A DNA stretch of 64,000 bases from Salipiger marinus. GTDB lineage: Bacteria; Pseudomonadota; Alphaproteobacteria; Rhodobacterales; Rhodobacteraceae. Within the stretch, counting starts at the first letter, position 1. Each line of letters begins with the position of its first letter. The notes beneath the pieces are model-generated. The model was given only the letters and a program-made list of their open reading frames with translations, was not told the origin of the DNA and searched no databases. The DNA is taken from contig NZ_FNEJ01000002.1 in NCBI RefSeq assembly GCF_900100085.1, forward strand, positions 124,001-188,000. The letters are read 5' to 3'. The position numbers were made by a program, and so were the translations under genes. Of this stretch, positions 27,886 through 38,231 are shown piece after piece.

Positions 27886-28787
27886 GGCGTCACCAGATCG
27901 TAAATCTCGGAGGGGGTCAGGAACAGATCCAGCGCCAGCTTGCCGCAGACCAGCAGCACGAGGCTTGCCAGCGCGATGCGCAGCTGCTCCGCTTTCAGCC
28001 GCATGCCCAGCACCGTGCCCAGCTGCGCGCCGATCACGCCCCCCACGATCAGCACCAGCGCCAGCAGGATGTCCACGGTGTAATTGGTGGTGGCATGCAG
28101 CAGCGTGGTGAAGGCGGTGACAAAGATGATCTGGAACAGCGAGGTGCCGATCACCACCTTGGTCGGCATGCCCAGCAGATAGATCATCGCGGGCACCATG
28201 ATGAAGCCGCCGCCCACGCCCATGATCGCGGCCAGCACCCCCACCATCAGCCCCACCAGCACCGGCGGAATGGCCGAGATGTAAAGCCCCGAGGTGCGGA
28301 ACCGCATCTTGAAAGGCAGGCCCTGCCCCCAGCCGTGATGGCGCCGCTTGGACGGCGCGCCCTTGCGCGCCCGGAACAGCGCGTTCAGGCTTTCGACAAA
28401 CATCAGCGCGCCGATGATGCCCAGAAACACCACGTAACAGAGCTGCACCAGCAGATCGACCTGCCCCAGTTCCTTGAGCAGGTTGAAAATCCACACCCCC
28501 AGCGCCGAGCCGACCAGCCCCCCCGCCAGCAGCACCGACCCCATGCGCAGATCCACCGTGCGGCGTTTCAGATGCGCCAGCACCCCGGAAATCGAGCTTG
28601 CGACGATCTGGTTGGCGCCGGTGGCCACCGCCACCGCAGGCGGAATCCCCATGAAGAACAGCAGCGGCGTGATCAGAAACCCGCCGCCCACGCCGAACAT
28701 GCCCGACAGCACGCCGACCAGACCGCCCAGCCCGAACAGCAGGAAGACATTGACCGAGACTTCAGCGATGGGAAGGTATATCTGCAT
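27882..28787 (-). CDS. TauE/SafE-family sulfite/organic-acid exporter-like permease
   Basis: 301-residue inner-membrane protein with about eight segments. GGLVGVLSGMFGVGGGFLITPLLFF and its internal partner MVGVLAAIMGVGGGFIMVPAMIY form the duplicated glycine-rich motif of the TauE/SafE (DUF81) family. A soluble loop (RARKGAPSKRRHHGWGQG) divides the halves. It probably moves sulfite, a sulfonate or another small anion. The ATG at 28785-28787 is preferred over the frame opening 13 codons earlier because homology begins there. It heads the four-gene coupled unit. Confidence 0.88.
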   Translation of the reverse strand: MQIYLPIAEVSVNVFLLFGLGGLVGVLSGMFGVGGGFLITPLLFFMGIPPAVAVATGANQIVASSISGVLAHLKRRTVDLRMGSVLLAGGLVGSALGVWIFNLLKELGQVDLLVQLCYVVFLGIIGALMFVESLNALFRARKGAPSKRRHHGWGQGLPFKMRFRTSGLYISAIPPVLVGLMVGVLAAIMGVGGGFIMVPAMIYLLGMPTKVVIGTSLFQIIFVTAFTTLLHATTNYTVDILLALVLIVGGVIGAQLGTVLGMRLKAEQLRIALASLVLLVCGKLALDLFLTPSEIYDLVTP

Positions 28788-28889
28788 GGCCCGACTTTGC
28801 GCATGCCCGCCGGATTTGGCAACCACAGCCGCCCATCGGGATGACCGATCGCCTTGGCTGATGCAACCCTGCCGCAGCGCCGCATCCGC

Positions 28890-28942
28890 CCCTTCTTCTT
28901 GGCGGAAATATCCCGGGGAGCGCGAGGGGCAGCGCCCCTCGC
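28890..28942 (+). repeat. Intergenic hairpin element, copy F
   Basis: Head CCTTCTTCTTGG...GAAATATCCCGGGGAG, then a perfect 9-bp stem GCGAGGGGC / GCCCCTCGC around AGC (28922-28942). It lies in the 204-bp gap between the tauE start and the end of the nucleoside-transporter unit, both on the minus strand. The stem sequence matches that of copy A. Confidence 0.7.
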
Positions 28943-28991
28943 CGGCCTCGTACCGCCGTTGTGGCGGCGGGGCGGCGCGGCCCCCGCCGCC

Positions 28992-29960
28992 TCAGCGTTC
29001 CTTCACATAGGGCTGGCCACCCGCGCGCGGCGGGATGGCCTTGCCCACGAACCCCGCAAGGATCACCACGGTCAGGATATAGGGCAGCGCGTCCATAAGC
29101 TGCACCGGCAGCGGAATGCCCGCGATCTCGAGGTTCTGGTAGCGCAGCGCCACCGCCTGCAGCAGGCCGAACAGCAGACAGGCCCAGAGCGCGTGCCATG
29201 GCCGCCATTTGGCAAAGATCAGCGCCGCCAGCGCGATATAGCCGCGCCCCGCCGTCATCTCGCGCACGAAGCCCGCCTGCAGCCCGGTGGCAAGATAGGC
29301 CCCCGCCAGTCCGCAGAGCACGCCGCAGATCGCCACGGCGGCAAAGCGCATCCCCACCACCGACACGCCTGCGGTGTCCACCGCCTCAGGCGCCTCGCCG
29401 ACGGCGCGCAGCCGCAGGCCGAACCGGGTGCGGAACAGCACCCACCATGTCAGCGGCACCATCAGGAACCCGACATAGACAAGGATCGAATGCCCGGAAA
29501 TCAGCTCGTAATAGATGGGCCCCAGCACCGGCACCGTGCTCAGGGTTTCGGCAAAGGGCAGGGTCAGGCTTTCGAACCGGCCCGCGCCCATCAGCGACGG
29601 CGTGCGCCCGCCTTCGGCAAACCAGTCCTGCGCCAGCAGCACCGTCAGCCCCGAGGCCAGAAAGTTGATCGCCACCCCGGAAATCAGCTGGTTGCCGCGA
29701 AAGGTGATCGAGGCCAGCCCGTGGATCGCCGACAAAAGCAGCGAAGCCCCGATTCCCGCCAGCAGCCCCAGCCAGACCGACCCGGTGACCGCCGCCACCG
29801 CCGCCGACAGGAAGGCGGCGGCGAGCATCTTGCCCTCCAGCCCGATGTCGAAAATGCCCGCACGTTCGGAAAACAGCCCGGCCAGACAGGCCAGCAGCAG
29901 CGGCATGGCCAGCCGCACGGTGGAATCCAGCACCTGAAGCAGGGTCACGAACTCCATCAC
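28992..29960 (-). CDS. Nucleoside-type ABC importer permease 2
   Basis: 322-residue permease with about eight to nine segments of the BPD_transp_2 fold used by BMP-type nucleoside importers. FSERAGIFDIGLEGKMLAAAFLSAAVA is the hallmark (E.AG..N.G.EG in the family). GRGYIALAALIFAKWRP and LLFGLLQAVALRYQ follow. GTG at 29958-29960 and ATG at 29955-29957 are both possible starts, overlapping the preceding gene's stop. It is the last gene of the importer unit. Confidence 0.92.
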   Translation of the reverse strand: MMEFVTLLQVLDSTVRLAMPLLLACLAGLFSERAGIFDIGLEGKMLAAAFLSAAVAAVTGSVWLGLLAGIGASLLLSAIHGLASITFRGNQLISGVAINFLASGLTVLLAQDWFAEGGRTPSLMGAGRFESLTLPFAETLSTVPVLGPIYYELISGHSILVYVGFLMVPLTWWVLFRTRFGLRLRAVGEAPEAVDTAGVSVVGMRFAAVAICGVLCGLAGAYLATGLQAGFVREMTAGRGYIALAALIFAKWRPWHALWACLLFGLLQAVALRYQNLEIAGIPLPVQLMDALPYILTVVILAGFVGKAIPPRAGGQPYVKER

Positions 29961-31043
29961 GAGGCCCTCCGCCGCAGCGCCACGAACATCCGTTCCAGCG
30001 GCACGCGCACCATGTTGCCAAGCGCCCCGGTGAACAGGATCACCAGCGCCTGAATGACGGTGATCAGCTCGCGCGGGATATTGGTCCAGAGCGCCAGCTC
30101 TGCCCCGCCCTGATACAGGAACCCGAACAGCAGCGCCGCCAGCAGCACGCCCAAGGGATGCGACCGCCCCATCAGCGCCACGGCGATGCCGATGAAGCCC
30201 GCGCCTTCGGTGGCGTTCATCACCAGCCGCTCCGCCTCGCCCATGGTGGTGTTGAGCGCCATCATCCCCGCCAGCCCGCCGGAGATCAGCATGGTGATGA
30301 CGGTGATGCGCACCGGAGAGATGCCCGCATAGCGCGCGGCACTTTCGGAAAAGCCCATGGCGCGGATTTCATAGCCGAGCCGGGTCCGCCAGATCAGCAG
30401 CCAGACCCCAAGACAGGCCAGCACCGCCAGAAAGAAGCTGACATTGGCGGGTGATCCGCGGAACAGCGGGTTGTCCGCCGTGGCGAACATGTCGTGAAAG
30501 CTGGGCAGATGGGTGGCGGCGGGAAAGGGCGCCGTGGCCGGATCCATGGCGCCTGCGGGGCGCAGCAGGTTCACCAGCACATAGTTCAGCACCGCCGCCG
30601 CGATGAAGTTGAACATGATCGTCGTGATCACGATATGGCTGCCGCGCCGCGCCTGCAGCCATGCGGGGATCAGCGCCCAGCCCGCGCCGAAGAGCGCGGC
30701 GGCTCCGGTGGCCACCAGCAGGGCGATGGACCAGTGCGGAAAGGGAATGAACAGGCAGACCAGCGCCACCCCCAGCCCGCCGATCATCGCCTGCCCCTCG
30801 CCGCCGATGTTGAACAGGCTGGCATGAAAGGCGATGGCGACGCAGAGGCCGGTAAAGATGAAATTCGTCGCGTAATAGAGCGTATAGCCCCAGCCGGTGG
30901 AGCGCATCAGCGCACCGTCGACCATCAGCAGCAGCGCCTCGACCGGGCTTTCGCCGATGGCAAGGATCACCAGCGCCGACAGCAGCGCGGCCAGCAGGAT
31001 CGAGATCAGCGGCACCAGCACCGCATCGGCCCATGCGGGCATC

Positions 31044-31051
<8 letters not shown>
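29957..31051 (-). CDS. Nucleoside-type ABC importer permease 1
   Basis: 364-residue permease, partner of the one downstream. SLFNIGGEGQAMIGGLGVALVC is the family motif. ITTIMFNFIAAAVLNYVLVNLL and GFIGIAVALMGRSHPLGVLLAALLFG are typical of YufP/NupB-like proteins. About nine segments. Its start overlaps the ATPase stop by eight bases. The pair would form the channel for purine or pyrimidine nucleosides. Confidence 0.92.
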
Positions 31052-32645
<1,594 letters not shown>

Positions 32646-32704
32646 GCGCGGCCTCGTGTGGCGGGCCCGCCGCGCCGGGCGCAGGCGGCCCGGCGGACAG
32701 ACAA

Positions 32705-32739
32705 GAAAAACGGGCCGCAGGCGTCTGGCCGCGGCCCGT
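32705..32739 (-). terminator. Terminator-like hairpin after the binding-protein gene
   Basis: On the minus strand an 8-9 bp stem ACGGGCCGC / GCGGCCCGT closes just before TTTTTCTTG. It lies 13 bases past the bmp stop and about 60 bases before the ATPase start. It likely ends most transcripts after the binding protein, so that this is made in excess of the membrane parts, as in many ABC importers. Confidence 0.7.
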
Positions 32740-32751
32740 CACAGAGCGGGA

Positions 32752-33756
32752 TCAGAAATTGATGACGGGGCAGCTGTCATCCGAGGAATAGTCATGCACG
32801 GCAATCTCGCCCGCGATGATCTTTTCCCGCGCCGCATCGACGGCGGATTTCATCTCGGCGGAGACCAGATCGGCATTGTGCTCGTCCAGCGCGTAGCCCA
32901 CGCCGTTTTCGGCCAGACCCAGCACCATGACGCCGGTTTCCAGCGCCTCGCCCTTGGTCATCGCCTCGGCCACGGCCACATCCACACGCTTGAGCATGGA
33001 GGTCAGCACCTTGCCCGGATGCAGGTAGTTCTGGTTGCTGTCCACGCCCACCGACAGGATGCCCTCGTCGGCGGCGGTCTGCAGCACGCCGATGCCGGTG
33101 CCACCGGCGGCGGCATAGACCACGTCGGCGCCCTGCGAAATCTGCGCCTTGGTCAGTTCCGACCCCTTCACCGGGTCGTTCCACGCGGCGGGGGTGGTGC
33201 CGGTCATGTTGGAAATCACCGTGGCCTCGGGCTTCACCGCCAGCACGCCCTGCGCATAGCCGCAGGCGAATTTGCGGATCAGCGGCGTGTCCATGCCACC
33301 GATGAAGCCGACAGTGTCCGATTCAGACGCCATGGCGGCCATCATGCCGACCAGATACGAGCCTTCATGTTCCGAAAACAGGATCGACAGCACGTTGGGA
33401 TGGGTTTCGGGATCGACGAAGCCATCGATGGTCACGAATTTGGTATCGGGATAGTCGGGCGCCACTTCGGCGATGGGGGCGGACATGGAAAAGCCGGTGG
33501 TGATCACCGGGTTGAAGCCGCTTTCGGCAAAGCGCCGCAGCGCCTGTTCGCGCTGTGCTTCGGACTGCAGGTCGATGTCGCGGTAGCTGCCGCCGGTTTC
33601 CTTCACGAACATCTCGGCGCCGTTATAGGCGGCTTCGTTGAAGGATTTGTCGAATTTCCCGCCCAGATCGTAGATCAGCGCCGGATCGGCCAGCGCCGCG
33701 CCTGATGTCAGCGCCAGCGTGGCCGCGGTGCCGAGGATGGTTTTTGCGAAGGTCAT
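32752..33756 (-). CDS. BMP-family nucleoside-binding protein
   Basis: 334-residue periplasmic receptor. A signal peptide (TILGTAATLALTSGAALA-DP) is followed by LIYDLGGKFDKSFNEAAYNGAEMF, the hallmark of BMP/PnrA proteins. FVTIDG, GFIGGMDTPLIRKFACGYAQGV and VGVDSNQNYLHPGKVLTSMLKRVDVAV follow. Related proteins bind purine nucleosides. There is no lipobox, so it is soluble. It is first in the importer unit, with its own promoter about 70 bases upstream and a terminator-like hairpin behind it. Confidence 0.93.
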   Translation of the reverse strand: MTFAKTILGTAATLALTSGAALADPALIYDLGGKFDKSFNEAAYNGAEMFVKETGGSYRDIDLQSEAQREQALRRFAESGFNPVITTGFSMSAPIAEVAPDYPDTKFVTIDGFVDPETHPNVLSILFSEHEGSYLVGMMAAMASESDTVGFIGGMDTPLIRKFACGYAQGVLAVKPEATVISNMTGTTPAAWNDPVKGSELTKAQISQGADVVYAAAGGTGIGVLQTAADEGILSVGVDSNQNYLHPGKVLTSMLKRVDVAVAEAMTKGEALETGVMVLGLAENGVGYALDEHNADLVSAEMKSAVDAAREKIIAGEIAVHDYSSDDSCPVINF

Positions 33757-33833
33757 GTCTTGCTCCCGGGTGTGGACTGGCGGCGGCGTTGTCCCGCCCC
33801 GCTCTGTTGGCCGATCCTTGCAGATCTGTCCCG

Positions 33834-33862
33834 ATTAAGGCTGTGCCGCAAAGGCGGGTCAA
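33834..33862 (-). promoter_or_regulatory. Predicted sigma-70 promoter of the nucleoside importer
   Basis: On the minus strand TTGACC (33857-33862) and CTTAAT (33834-33839) are exactly 17 bases apart. They point to the bmp gene and leave a leader of about 70 bases. Both hexamers deviate from consensus, but the spacing and position are right. Confidence 0.45.
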
Positions 33863-33870
33863 CTGGTTTT

Positions 33871-34326
33871 TCAGTGATCCGACGCAGGGTTGGCGGCGGG
33901 TGGCGCGTGACCCAAGGGCAGCGTGCGCGCCATGAGCAGCGCATCGTCGCGCCCCCCCTCGGGGCGGGCATAATAGTCCCTGCGCCGCCCGGTGACGGCA
34001 TAGCCGCAGGCGCCGTAAAAGCCGCGCGCCGGGGCATTGGCCTCGGCCACCTCCAGAAACACCTGTGCGGCCCCGCGCGCCTGCGCCTGCGCCTCGAAGG
34101 CGGTCAGCACCGCGCGGCCAAGCCCGCGCCGCTGGCCTGCGGGATCGGTGGCAAGCGCAAGAATCTCTGCCTCGTCCGCCACCACCCGGCCCAGCACGAA
34201 GGCCCCCTGCCCCGTCACCAGCAGCGTTAGCGGATGGGCCAGCGTTTCGGCGAAATCCGCCTCGCCCCACGGATCCATGTGGCGATAGGCGCGGGCCGAC
34301 AGCGCCGCAAGCTCGGCAGGGGTCAT
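33871..34326 (-). CDS. rimI: Ribosomal-protein-alanine N-acetyltransferase (GNAT)
   Basis: 151-residue GNAT acetyltransferase. EAEILALATDPAGQRRGLGRAVLTAFEAQA contains the acetyl-CoA-binding Q/RxxGxG/A loop, and VAEANAPARGFYGACGYAVTGRRRDYY is the usual C-terminal part of RimI. It would acetylate the N-terminus of protein S18. It overlaps the tsaB stop by four bases (ATGA). The tsaB-rimI pairing is widespread and strengthens the call. Confidence 0.88.
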   Translation of the reverse strand: MTPAELAALSARAYRHMDPWGEADFAETLAHPLTLLVTGQGAFVLGRVVADEAEILALATDPAGQRRGLGRAVLTAFEAQAQARGAAQVFLEVAEANAPARGFYGACGYAVTGRRRDYYARPEGGRDDALLMARTLPLGHAPPAANPASDH

Positions 34327-34892
34327 GACAGGATCAGCGGCGCCGCATCCCGCGCGGGCGCGGCATCGGCGGGCTTGATATAAAGCGGCGCAGGCCGCGC
34401 GAGCGAACTGGACAGGGCGGCGATGCGGGCGATCCGGCAGGCCAGCTCCGCAGGGTCGGGCGGCAGCACGGGGGTGATGTCGGTGCTGTCGGTCACCAGC
34501 GCGGGCGCCCCGCCGGGCAGCTGCAGATAAATCTGGCCGCGCGGCGCGGGCACGGCGGCGGCGGCTTCGGGATCGGCAAGCTGGATCGCGTCAAAGGTGC
34601 TGACCCCGATGGCGGGGATCCCCAGACCCAGCGCCAGACCGCGCGCGGCGGCGACGGAAATGCGGATGCCGGTGAAATTCCCCGGCCCCACCCCTACGCC
34701 GATGCGGTGCAGATCGCGCCAGGTGAGGCCCGCTTCGGCCAGCAGCTCCTCCAGCAGGGGCATCAGCCGTTCGGCCTGCCCGCGCCCCATCTCCTCGACC
34801 CGGGTGGCCAGACAGCGCTCGCCGTCAAGCACAGCGGCCGCGCAATGCGCGGCCGAGGTGTCGAAGCCAAGGACAAACGGTCCGGCAGCCAT
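34323..34892 (-). CDS. tsaB: tRNA threonylcarbamoyladenosine biosynthesis protein TsaB
   Basis: 189-residue ASKHA-fold protein, the scaffold for TsaD in making t6A37 of tRNAs. VLGFDTSAAHCAAAVLDGE is the family opening, followed by EMGRGQAERLMPLLEELLAEAGL and GVGVGPGNFTGIRISVAAARGLALGL. It is short compared with E. coli TsaB, as usual in this group. It is three bases downstream of the nfu gene and overlaps rimI, so nfu-tsaB-rimI form one unit. Confidence 0.92.
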   Translation of the reverse strand: MAAGPFVLGFDTSAAHCAAAVLDGERCLATRVEEMGRGQAERLMPLLEELLAEAGLTWRDLHRIGVGVGPGNFTGIRISVAAARGLALGLGIPAIGVSTFDAIQLADPEAAAAVPAPRGQIYLQLPGGAPALVTDSTDITPVLPPDPAELACRIARIAALSSSLARPAPLYIKPADAAPARDAAPLILS

Positions 34893-34895
34893 GGC

Positions 34896-35459
34896 TCAGG
34901 CCATGACCGGCCGCACCTCGGTCACTTCCGGGATGTAATGGCGCAGCAGGTTCTCGATGCCCATCTTCAGCGTCAGGGTCGAAGACGGGCAGCCCGCGCA
35001 GGCGCCCTGCATGTGCAGGTAGACCACGCCGCGCTCGAAGCCGTGGAAGGTGATGTCGCCGCCATCCTGCGCCACGGCAGGGCGCACCCGGCTGTCGAGC
35101 AGTTCCTTGATCTGGCTGACGATTTCGCCATCCTCGCCGGTATGGTCACGGTGGCCCGAGCTGGCCTTGGCGTCGCCCGCCATCACCGGATCGCCGGACT
35201 GGAAATGCTCCATGATCGCGCCCAGAACGGCGGGCTTCACATGATCCCAGTCGGCGGCATCCCCCTTGGTGACGGTGACAAAATCGCTGCCAAGGAACAC
35301 GCCGGCCACGCCGGAAACGGAAAACAGCCGGCCCGCCAGCGGCGAGGCGGCAGCCCCGTCGGCATTGGGGAAATCGGCGGTGCCCATTTCCAGCACGGTC
35401 TGGCCCGGCAGGAATTTCAGCGTCGCGGGGTTCGGGGTGGATTCGGTCTGGATGAACAT
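34896..35459 (-). CDS. NifU-type Fe-S scaffold/carrier protein (Nfu)
   Basis: 187-residue protein with an N-terminal Nfu domain (MFIQTESTPNPATLKFLPG, residues 1-87) and a C-terminal NifU domain holding the cluster-binding Cys154 and Cys157 in GACAGCPSS. It should carry 4Fe-4S clusters to target enzymes. The start at 35459 is chosen because the family begins MFIQTE and CGGAGAAAGGACG precedes it; the frame opens 14 codons earlier. It heads the nfu-tsaB-rimI unit. Confidence 0.93.
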   Translation of the reverse strand: MFIQTESTPNPATLKFLPGQTVLEMGTADFPNADGAAASPLAGRLFSVSGVAGVFLGSDFVTVTKGDAADWDHVKPAVLGAIMEHFQSGDPVMAGDAKASSGHRDHTGEDGEIVSQIKELLDSRVRPAVAQDGGDITFHGFERGVVYLHMQGACAGCPSSTLTLKMGIENLLRHYIPEVTEVRPVMA

Positions 35460-35543
35460 GAGGCGTCCTTTCTCCGGGCTGCTCCCTATATGCGCCCGCA
35501 CCCGCCCCGCGTCAAGATTTGGAACCGTTCTAAAGTTGGCGGC

Positions 35544-35999
35544 TCAGGTGATCGCCTCCAGCCGCTCCTTGGACATGTCGCCGGGCACGATGGTCAGCGG
35601 GATCGGCAGGCTGCCCGAAGAGCGGGTCATCTGGCTGACCAGCGGGCCCGGGCCCTTCTTGTCCGCCGCCGCCCCCAGCACCAGCACGCCGATATCGGGA
35701 TCGTCCTTCACCTGCGCCAGAATCTCGGTCACCGGGTCGCCTTCGCGGATCACCAGTTCCGGATCCACCCCCTGCCGGTCGCGCATCCATTTGGCGAAAA
35801 CCTCGAAATGCGCCTCGATGCGCTCGCGGGCTTCGGAGCGCATGATGTCGCCCACACCGATCCAGTGGTTGAAATCGTCAGGCGGGATCACCGACAGGAT
35901 CGCCACGCCTCCGCCGGTGCGGGCCGCGCGCATCGCGGCAAACCGCATCGCGTTGAGACATTCGCGGCTGTCATCGAGCACCACGAGGAACTTGCGCAT
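35544..35999 (-). CDS. Universal stress protein (UspA family)
   Basis: 151-residue single-domain Usp. MRKFLVVLDDSRECLNAMRFAAMRA is the usual first strand and helix. VLVLGAAADKKGPGPLVSQM stands where ATP-binding Usps have Gly-x2-Gly-x9-Gly-Ser; here the glycine spacing is altered, so ATP binding is uncertain. SLPIPLTIVPGDM ends the fold. It stands alone between nfu and the membrane-protein gene. Confidence 0.88.
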   Translation of the reverse strand: MRKFLVVLDDSRECLNAMRFAAMRAARTGGGVAILSVIPPDDFNHWIGVGDIMRSEARERIEAHFEVFAKWMRDRQGVDPELVIREGDPVTEILAQVKDDPDIGVLVLGAAADKKGPGPLVSQMTRSSGSLPIPLTIVPGDMSKERLEAIT

Positions 36000-36055
36000 G
36001 AGGTCTCTCCTTCGCGGAGATCATGGCGCAGGGCAGGCGCACAGGCAACGCCCAA

Positions 36056-37276
36056 CTAAAGCCGCCCCGCCAGCCCCTGCGTGAGCGGCCGCATCAGCCG
36101 CCCGCCCAGCCACAGCCCGACCGAGGCGACAAGCTGCCCCAGCCCCAGCCAGATCAGCGCCACCGCCGCCAGCGCCTCGTCCGAGACGCGCAGCAGCGCG
36201 CGGAAGGTGCGGGATTTGCCCAGAACCTCGATCACGCCGCGCGTTTCGGGGCCCGCCACATCCGACAGCCGCGCCAGCCGGGCGGCATCCTCGGCGCTGT
36301 CCACATGGCGCAGCAGCAGGATGCCATCCGACATGGAGGTGTTGCCCACCACGCGGGTCACATCCCCCGCCAGCGCATTGGCCCGCGCGAGCCGCGCGCT
36401 GTCAGCGGCATCGCCGCTGCGCGCCAGCAGACGGCGCAGCATGGCGGCATCGGTCAGCCGCGCCAGATCCGCCGCAAAGCCCGAGGTCAGCGTGCCCATG
36501 CGCCGCCCCAGACGCAGCGCGGTGGCCCCGGCCTTCACCGTGGCGGAACTGCCGCCGGTAAGGACGATCGCGCCGGTGGCGGCCAGCCCGATGGCGGCCA
36601 GCGTCACCTCGACCTCGTCGACATCCTGTTCTTCCCAAAGCGCGATGCCCGCACGGCGCAGCGCGTTCAGATCCCCCACGGGCGTCAGTTCCAGCGGGAT
36701 GCCGCAGGCGCCCAGCATGCGCAGCGACGGGCAGTCGGCCACATCGGCGGCACAGCGCGCGCAGTCCGCAGCCCCGGCCCAGAAGCCGCTTTCCGCCTCG
36801 CGCAGCGCGGTGATCGCCTCGGCCTGCGCCGGATCCGGGGTCAGCCCCACCCGGTCGGCCAAGGGCAGCAGCATGTCGATGCGGTCCAGATCATTGGTCA
36901 TCAGCGCCTCGTCCAGCTCCAGCACCAGCCGCTCGGGCGGCAGCCGTGCGGCCAGCGCCCGGTCAAGGCTGGCGCGGATCTGCTGGTCAGAAGCGGCAAC
37001 CAGCGGGCGGGCCAGCGGGTTGTCCTGCAGTGCCCAGACCATCAGGCCCAGCGTGACCACCAGCGGCAGCAGCCGCAGCAGCAGCGCCAGACCCCGGCGG
37101 AAAAGCGAGCGGCGGCGGCGCGGAGGCCGGTCGCCCCGCAGCGCGCGCAGGCCCGGGGCTGCGGGCTCCGGCTTGGATCCGGACGCAGGCCCCGGCCCCC
37201 GCTCTGCCCGCAGCACGCGCCGCGCCTCGGGCTGGGCCGGGCGCCGGGGCGCGGTCAGGGGCGGCTCGCGCCGCAT
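36056..37276 (-). CDS. Conserved membrane protein of unknown function
   Basis: 406-residue protein that I recognise only as a type found in Rhodobacteraceae. A proline- and arginine-rich cytoplasmic leader of about 55 residues is followed by a membrane helix (LLLRLLPLVVTLGLMVWAL). Next comes a soluble part with a cysteine cluster (CARCAADVADCPSLRMLGACG), then a glycine-rich hydrophobic hairpin (TLAAIGLAATGAIVLTGG), an Ala/Arg-rich helical stretch, and a final helix (ALIWLGLGQLVASVGLWLGG). One base separates it from ilvE upstream, so they are co-transcribed. Confidence 0.75.
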   Translation of the reverse strand: MRREPPLTAPRRPAQPEARRVLRAERGPGPASGSKPEPAAPGLRALRGDRPPRRRRSLFRRGLALLLRLLPLVVTLGLMVWALQDNPLARPLVAASDQQIRASLDRALAARLPPERLVLELDEALMTNDLDRIDMLLPLADRVGLTPDPAQAEAITALREAESGFWAGAADCARCAADVADCPSLRMLGACGIPLELTPVGDLNALRRAGIALWEEQDVDEVEVTLAAIGLAATGAIVLTGGSSATVKAGATALRLGRRMGTLTSGFAADLARLTDAAMLRRLLARSGDAADSARLARANALAGDVTRVVGNTSMSDGILLLRHVDSAEDAARLARLSDVAGPETRGVIEVLGKSRTFRALLRVSDEALAAVALIWLGLGQLVASVGLWLGGRLMRPLTQGLAGRL

Positions 37277-37277
37277 C

Positions 37278-38141
37278 TCAACCGTCAGACAGCGCCCAGT
37301 CCCAATAGAGCTGGCGCGCGCGGCGGGTGACGGGACCGATCTGATAGGAGGTGTCCTCGAACCCCGAAACCGGGGTGATCTTGTTCATGTTGCCGGTCAG
37401 GAACACCTCTTCGGCGGTCTCGAAATCGGCAAAGCTCAGCACCGTTTCCTGCACCTCCACGCCGTCGGCGCGCAGGTTGGCGATGTGCCGCGCCCGGGTG
37501 ATGCCGGCAAGGAAGGTGCCGTTGGCGATGGGGGTGAAGACCACGCCATCACGCACCATGAACACGTTGGCGGTGGCGGTTTCCGCAACATTCCCCAGCG
37601 CATCGGCCACCAGCGCGTTGCCGAAGCCCCGGCGGCGCACCTCGACCAGCATGCGGGCGTTGTTGGGATAAAGGCAGCCCGCCTTGGCATTGACCACCGC
37701 ATCCTCCAGCACCGGGCGGCGGAATCGGGTGCGGCCCAGCGTGGTGCTGGTGTCCGTGGCGGCCATGGGGATCTGTTCCAGCGAGATGGCAAAGCCCACA
37801 TTCTCGGGCGAGGGCACGATGGCCGATCCGTCGCCATTGGTGGCCCAGTACATCGGGCGGATGTAGACGGCAGCCTCTTTGGGATAGGCCGACAGCCCGT
37901 CCCAGACGATCTGCACCATATCCTCGGCGCTGACGGTGGGGGTCAGCATCAGCGCCTCGGCAGAGCGGTTCACCCGCAGGCAATGGGCGTAAAGGTCGGG
38001 GGCCACACCCTGCACATAACGCGCACCGTCAAAGACCGAACTGCCGAGCCAAGTGCCGTGATCCGCGCCGCGCAGGATCGCCACGTCGCCCTCGTGCCAT
38101 GCGCCTTGGAAATAGGTGCGGATGTTGGTGCCGACTGCCAT
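37278..38141 (-). CDS. ilvE: Branched-chain amino acid aminotransferase
   Basis: 287-residue PLP enzyme of fold type IV. LRGADHGTWLGSSVFDGARYV opens the family, the PLP lysine is in VVNAKAGCLYPNNARMLVE, and ETATANVFMVRDGVVFTP and GNMNKITPVSGFED follow. It interconverts Leu, Ile and Val with their keto acids. It is a little shorter than E. coli IlvE. D-amino-acid or aminodeoxychorismate-lyase relatives share the fold, but the size and motifs fit the branched-chain enzyme best. Confidence 0.85.
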   Translation of the reverse strand: MAVGTNIRTYFQGAWHEGDVAILRGADHGTWLGSSVFDGARYVQGVAPDLYAHCLRVNRSAEALMLTPTVSAEDMVQIVWDGLSAYPKEAAVYIRPMYWATNGDGSAIVPSPENVGFAISLEQIPMAATDTSTTLGRTRFRRPVLEDAVVNAKAGCLYPNNARMLVEVRRRGFGNALVADALGNVAETATANVFMVRDGVVFTPIANGTFLAGITRARHIANLRADGVEVQETVLSFADFETAEEVFLTGNMNKITPVSGFEDTSYQIGPVTRRARQLYWDWALSDG

Positions 38142-38231
38142 ATGTGCCTCCGTGGTTTTGCGCCACGGTAGGCGCGGCGCGGGCCAAGGTCCAGAGCACA
38201 GCGGCCCGCTCCGCAGAGCGTGATGGCCCGC

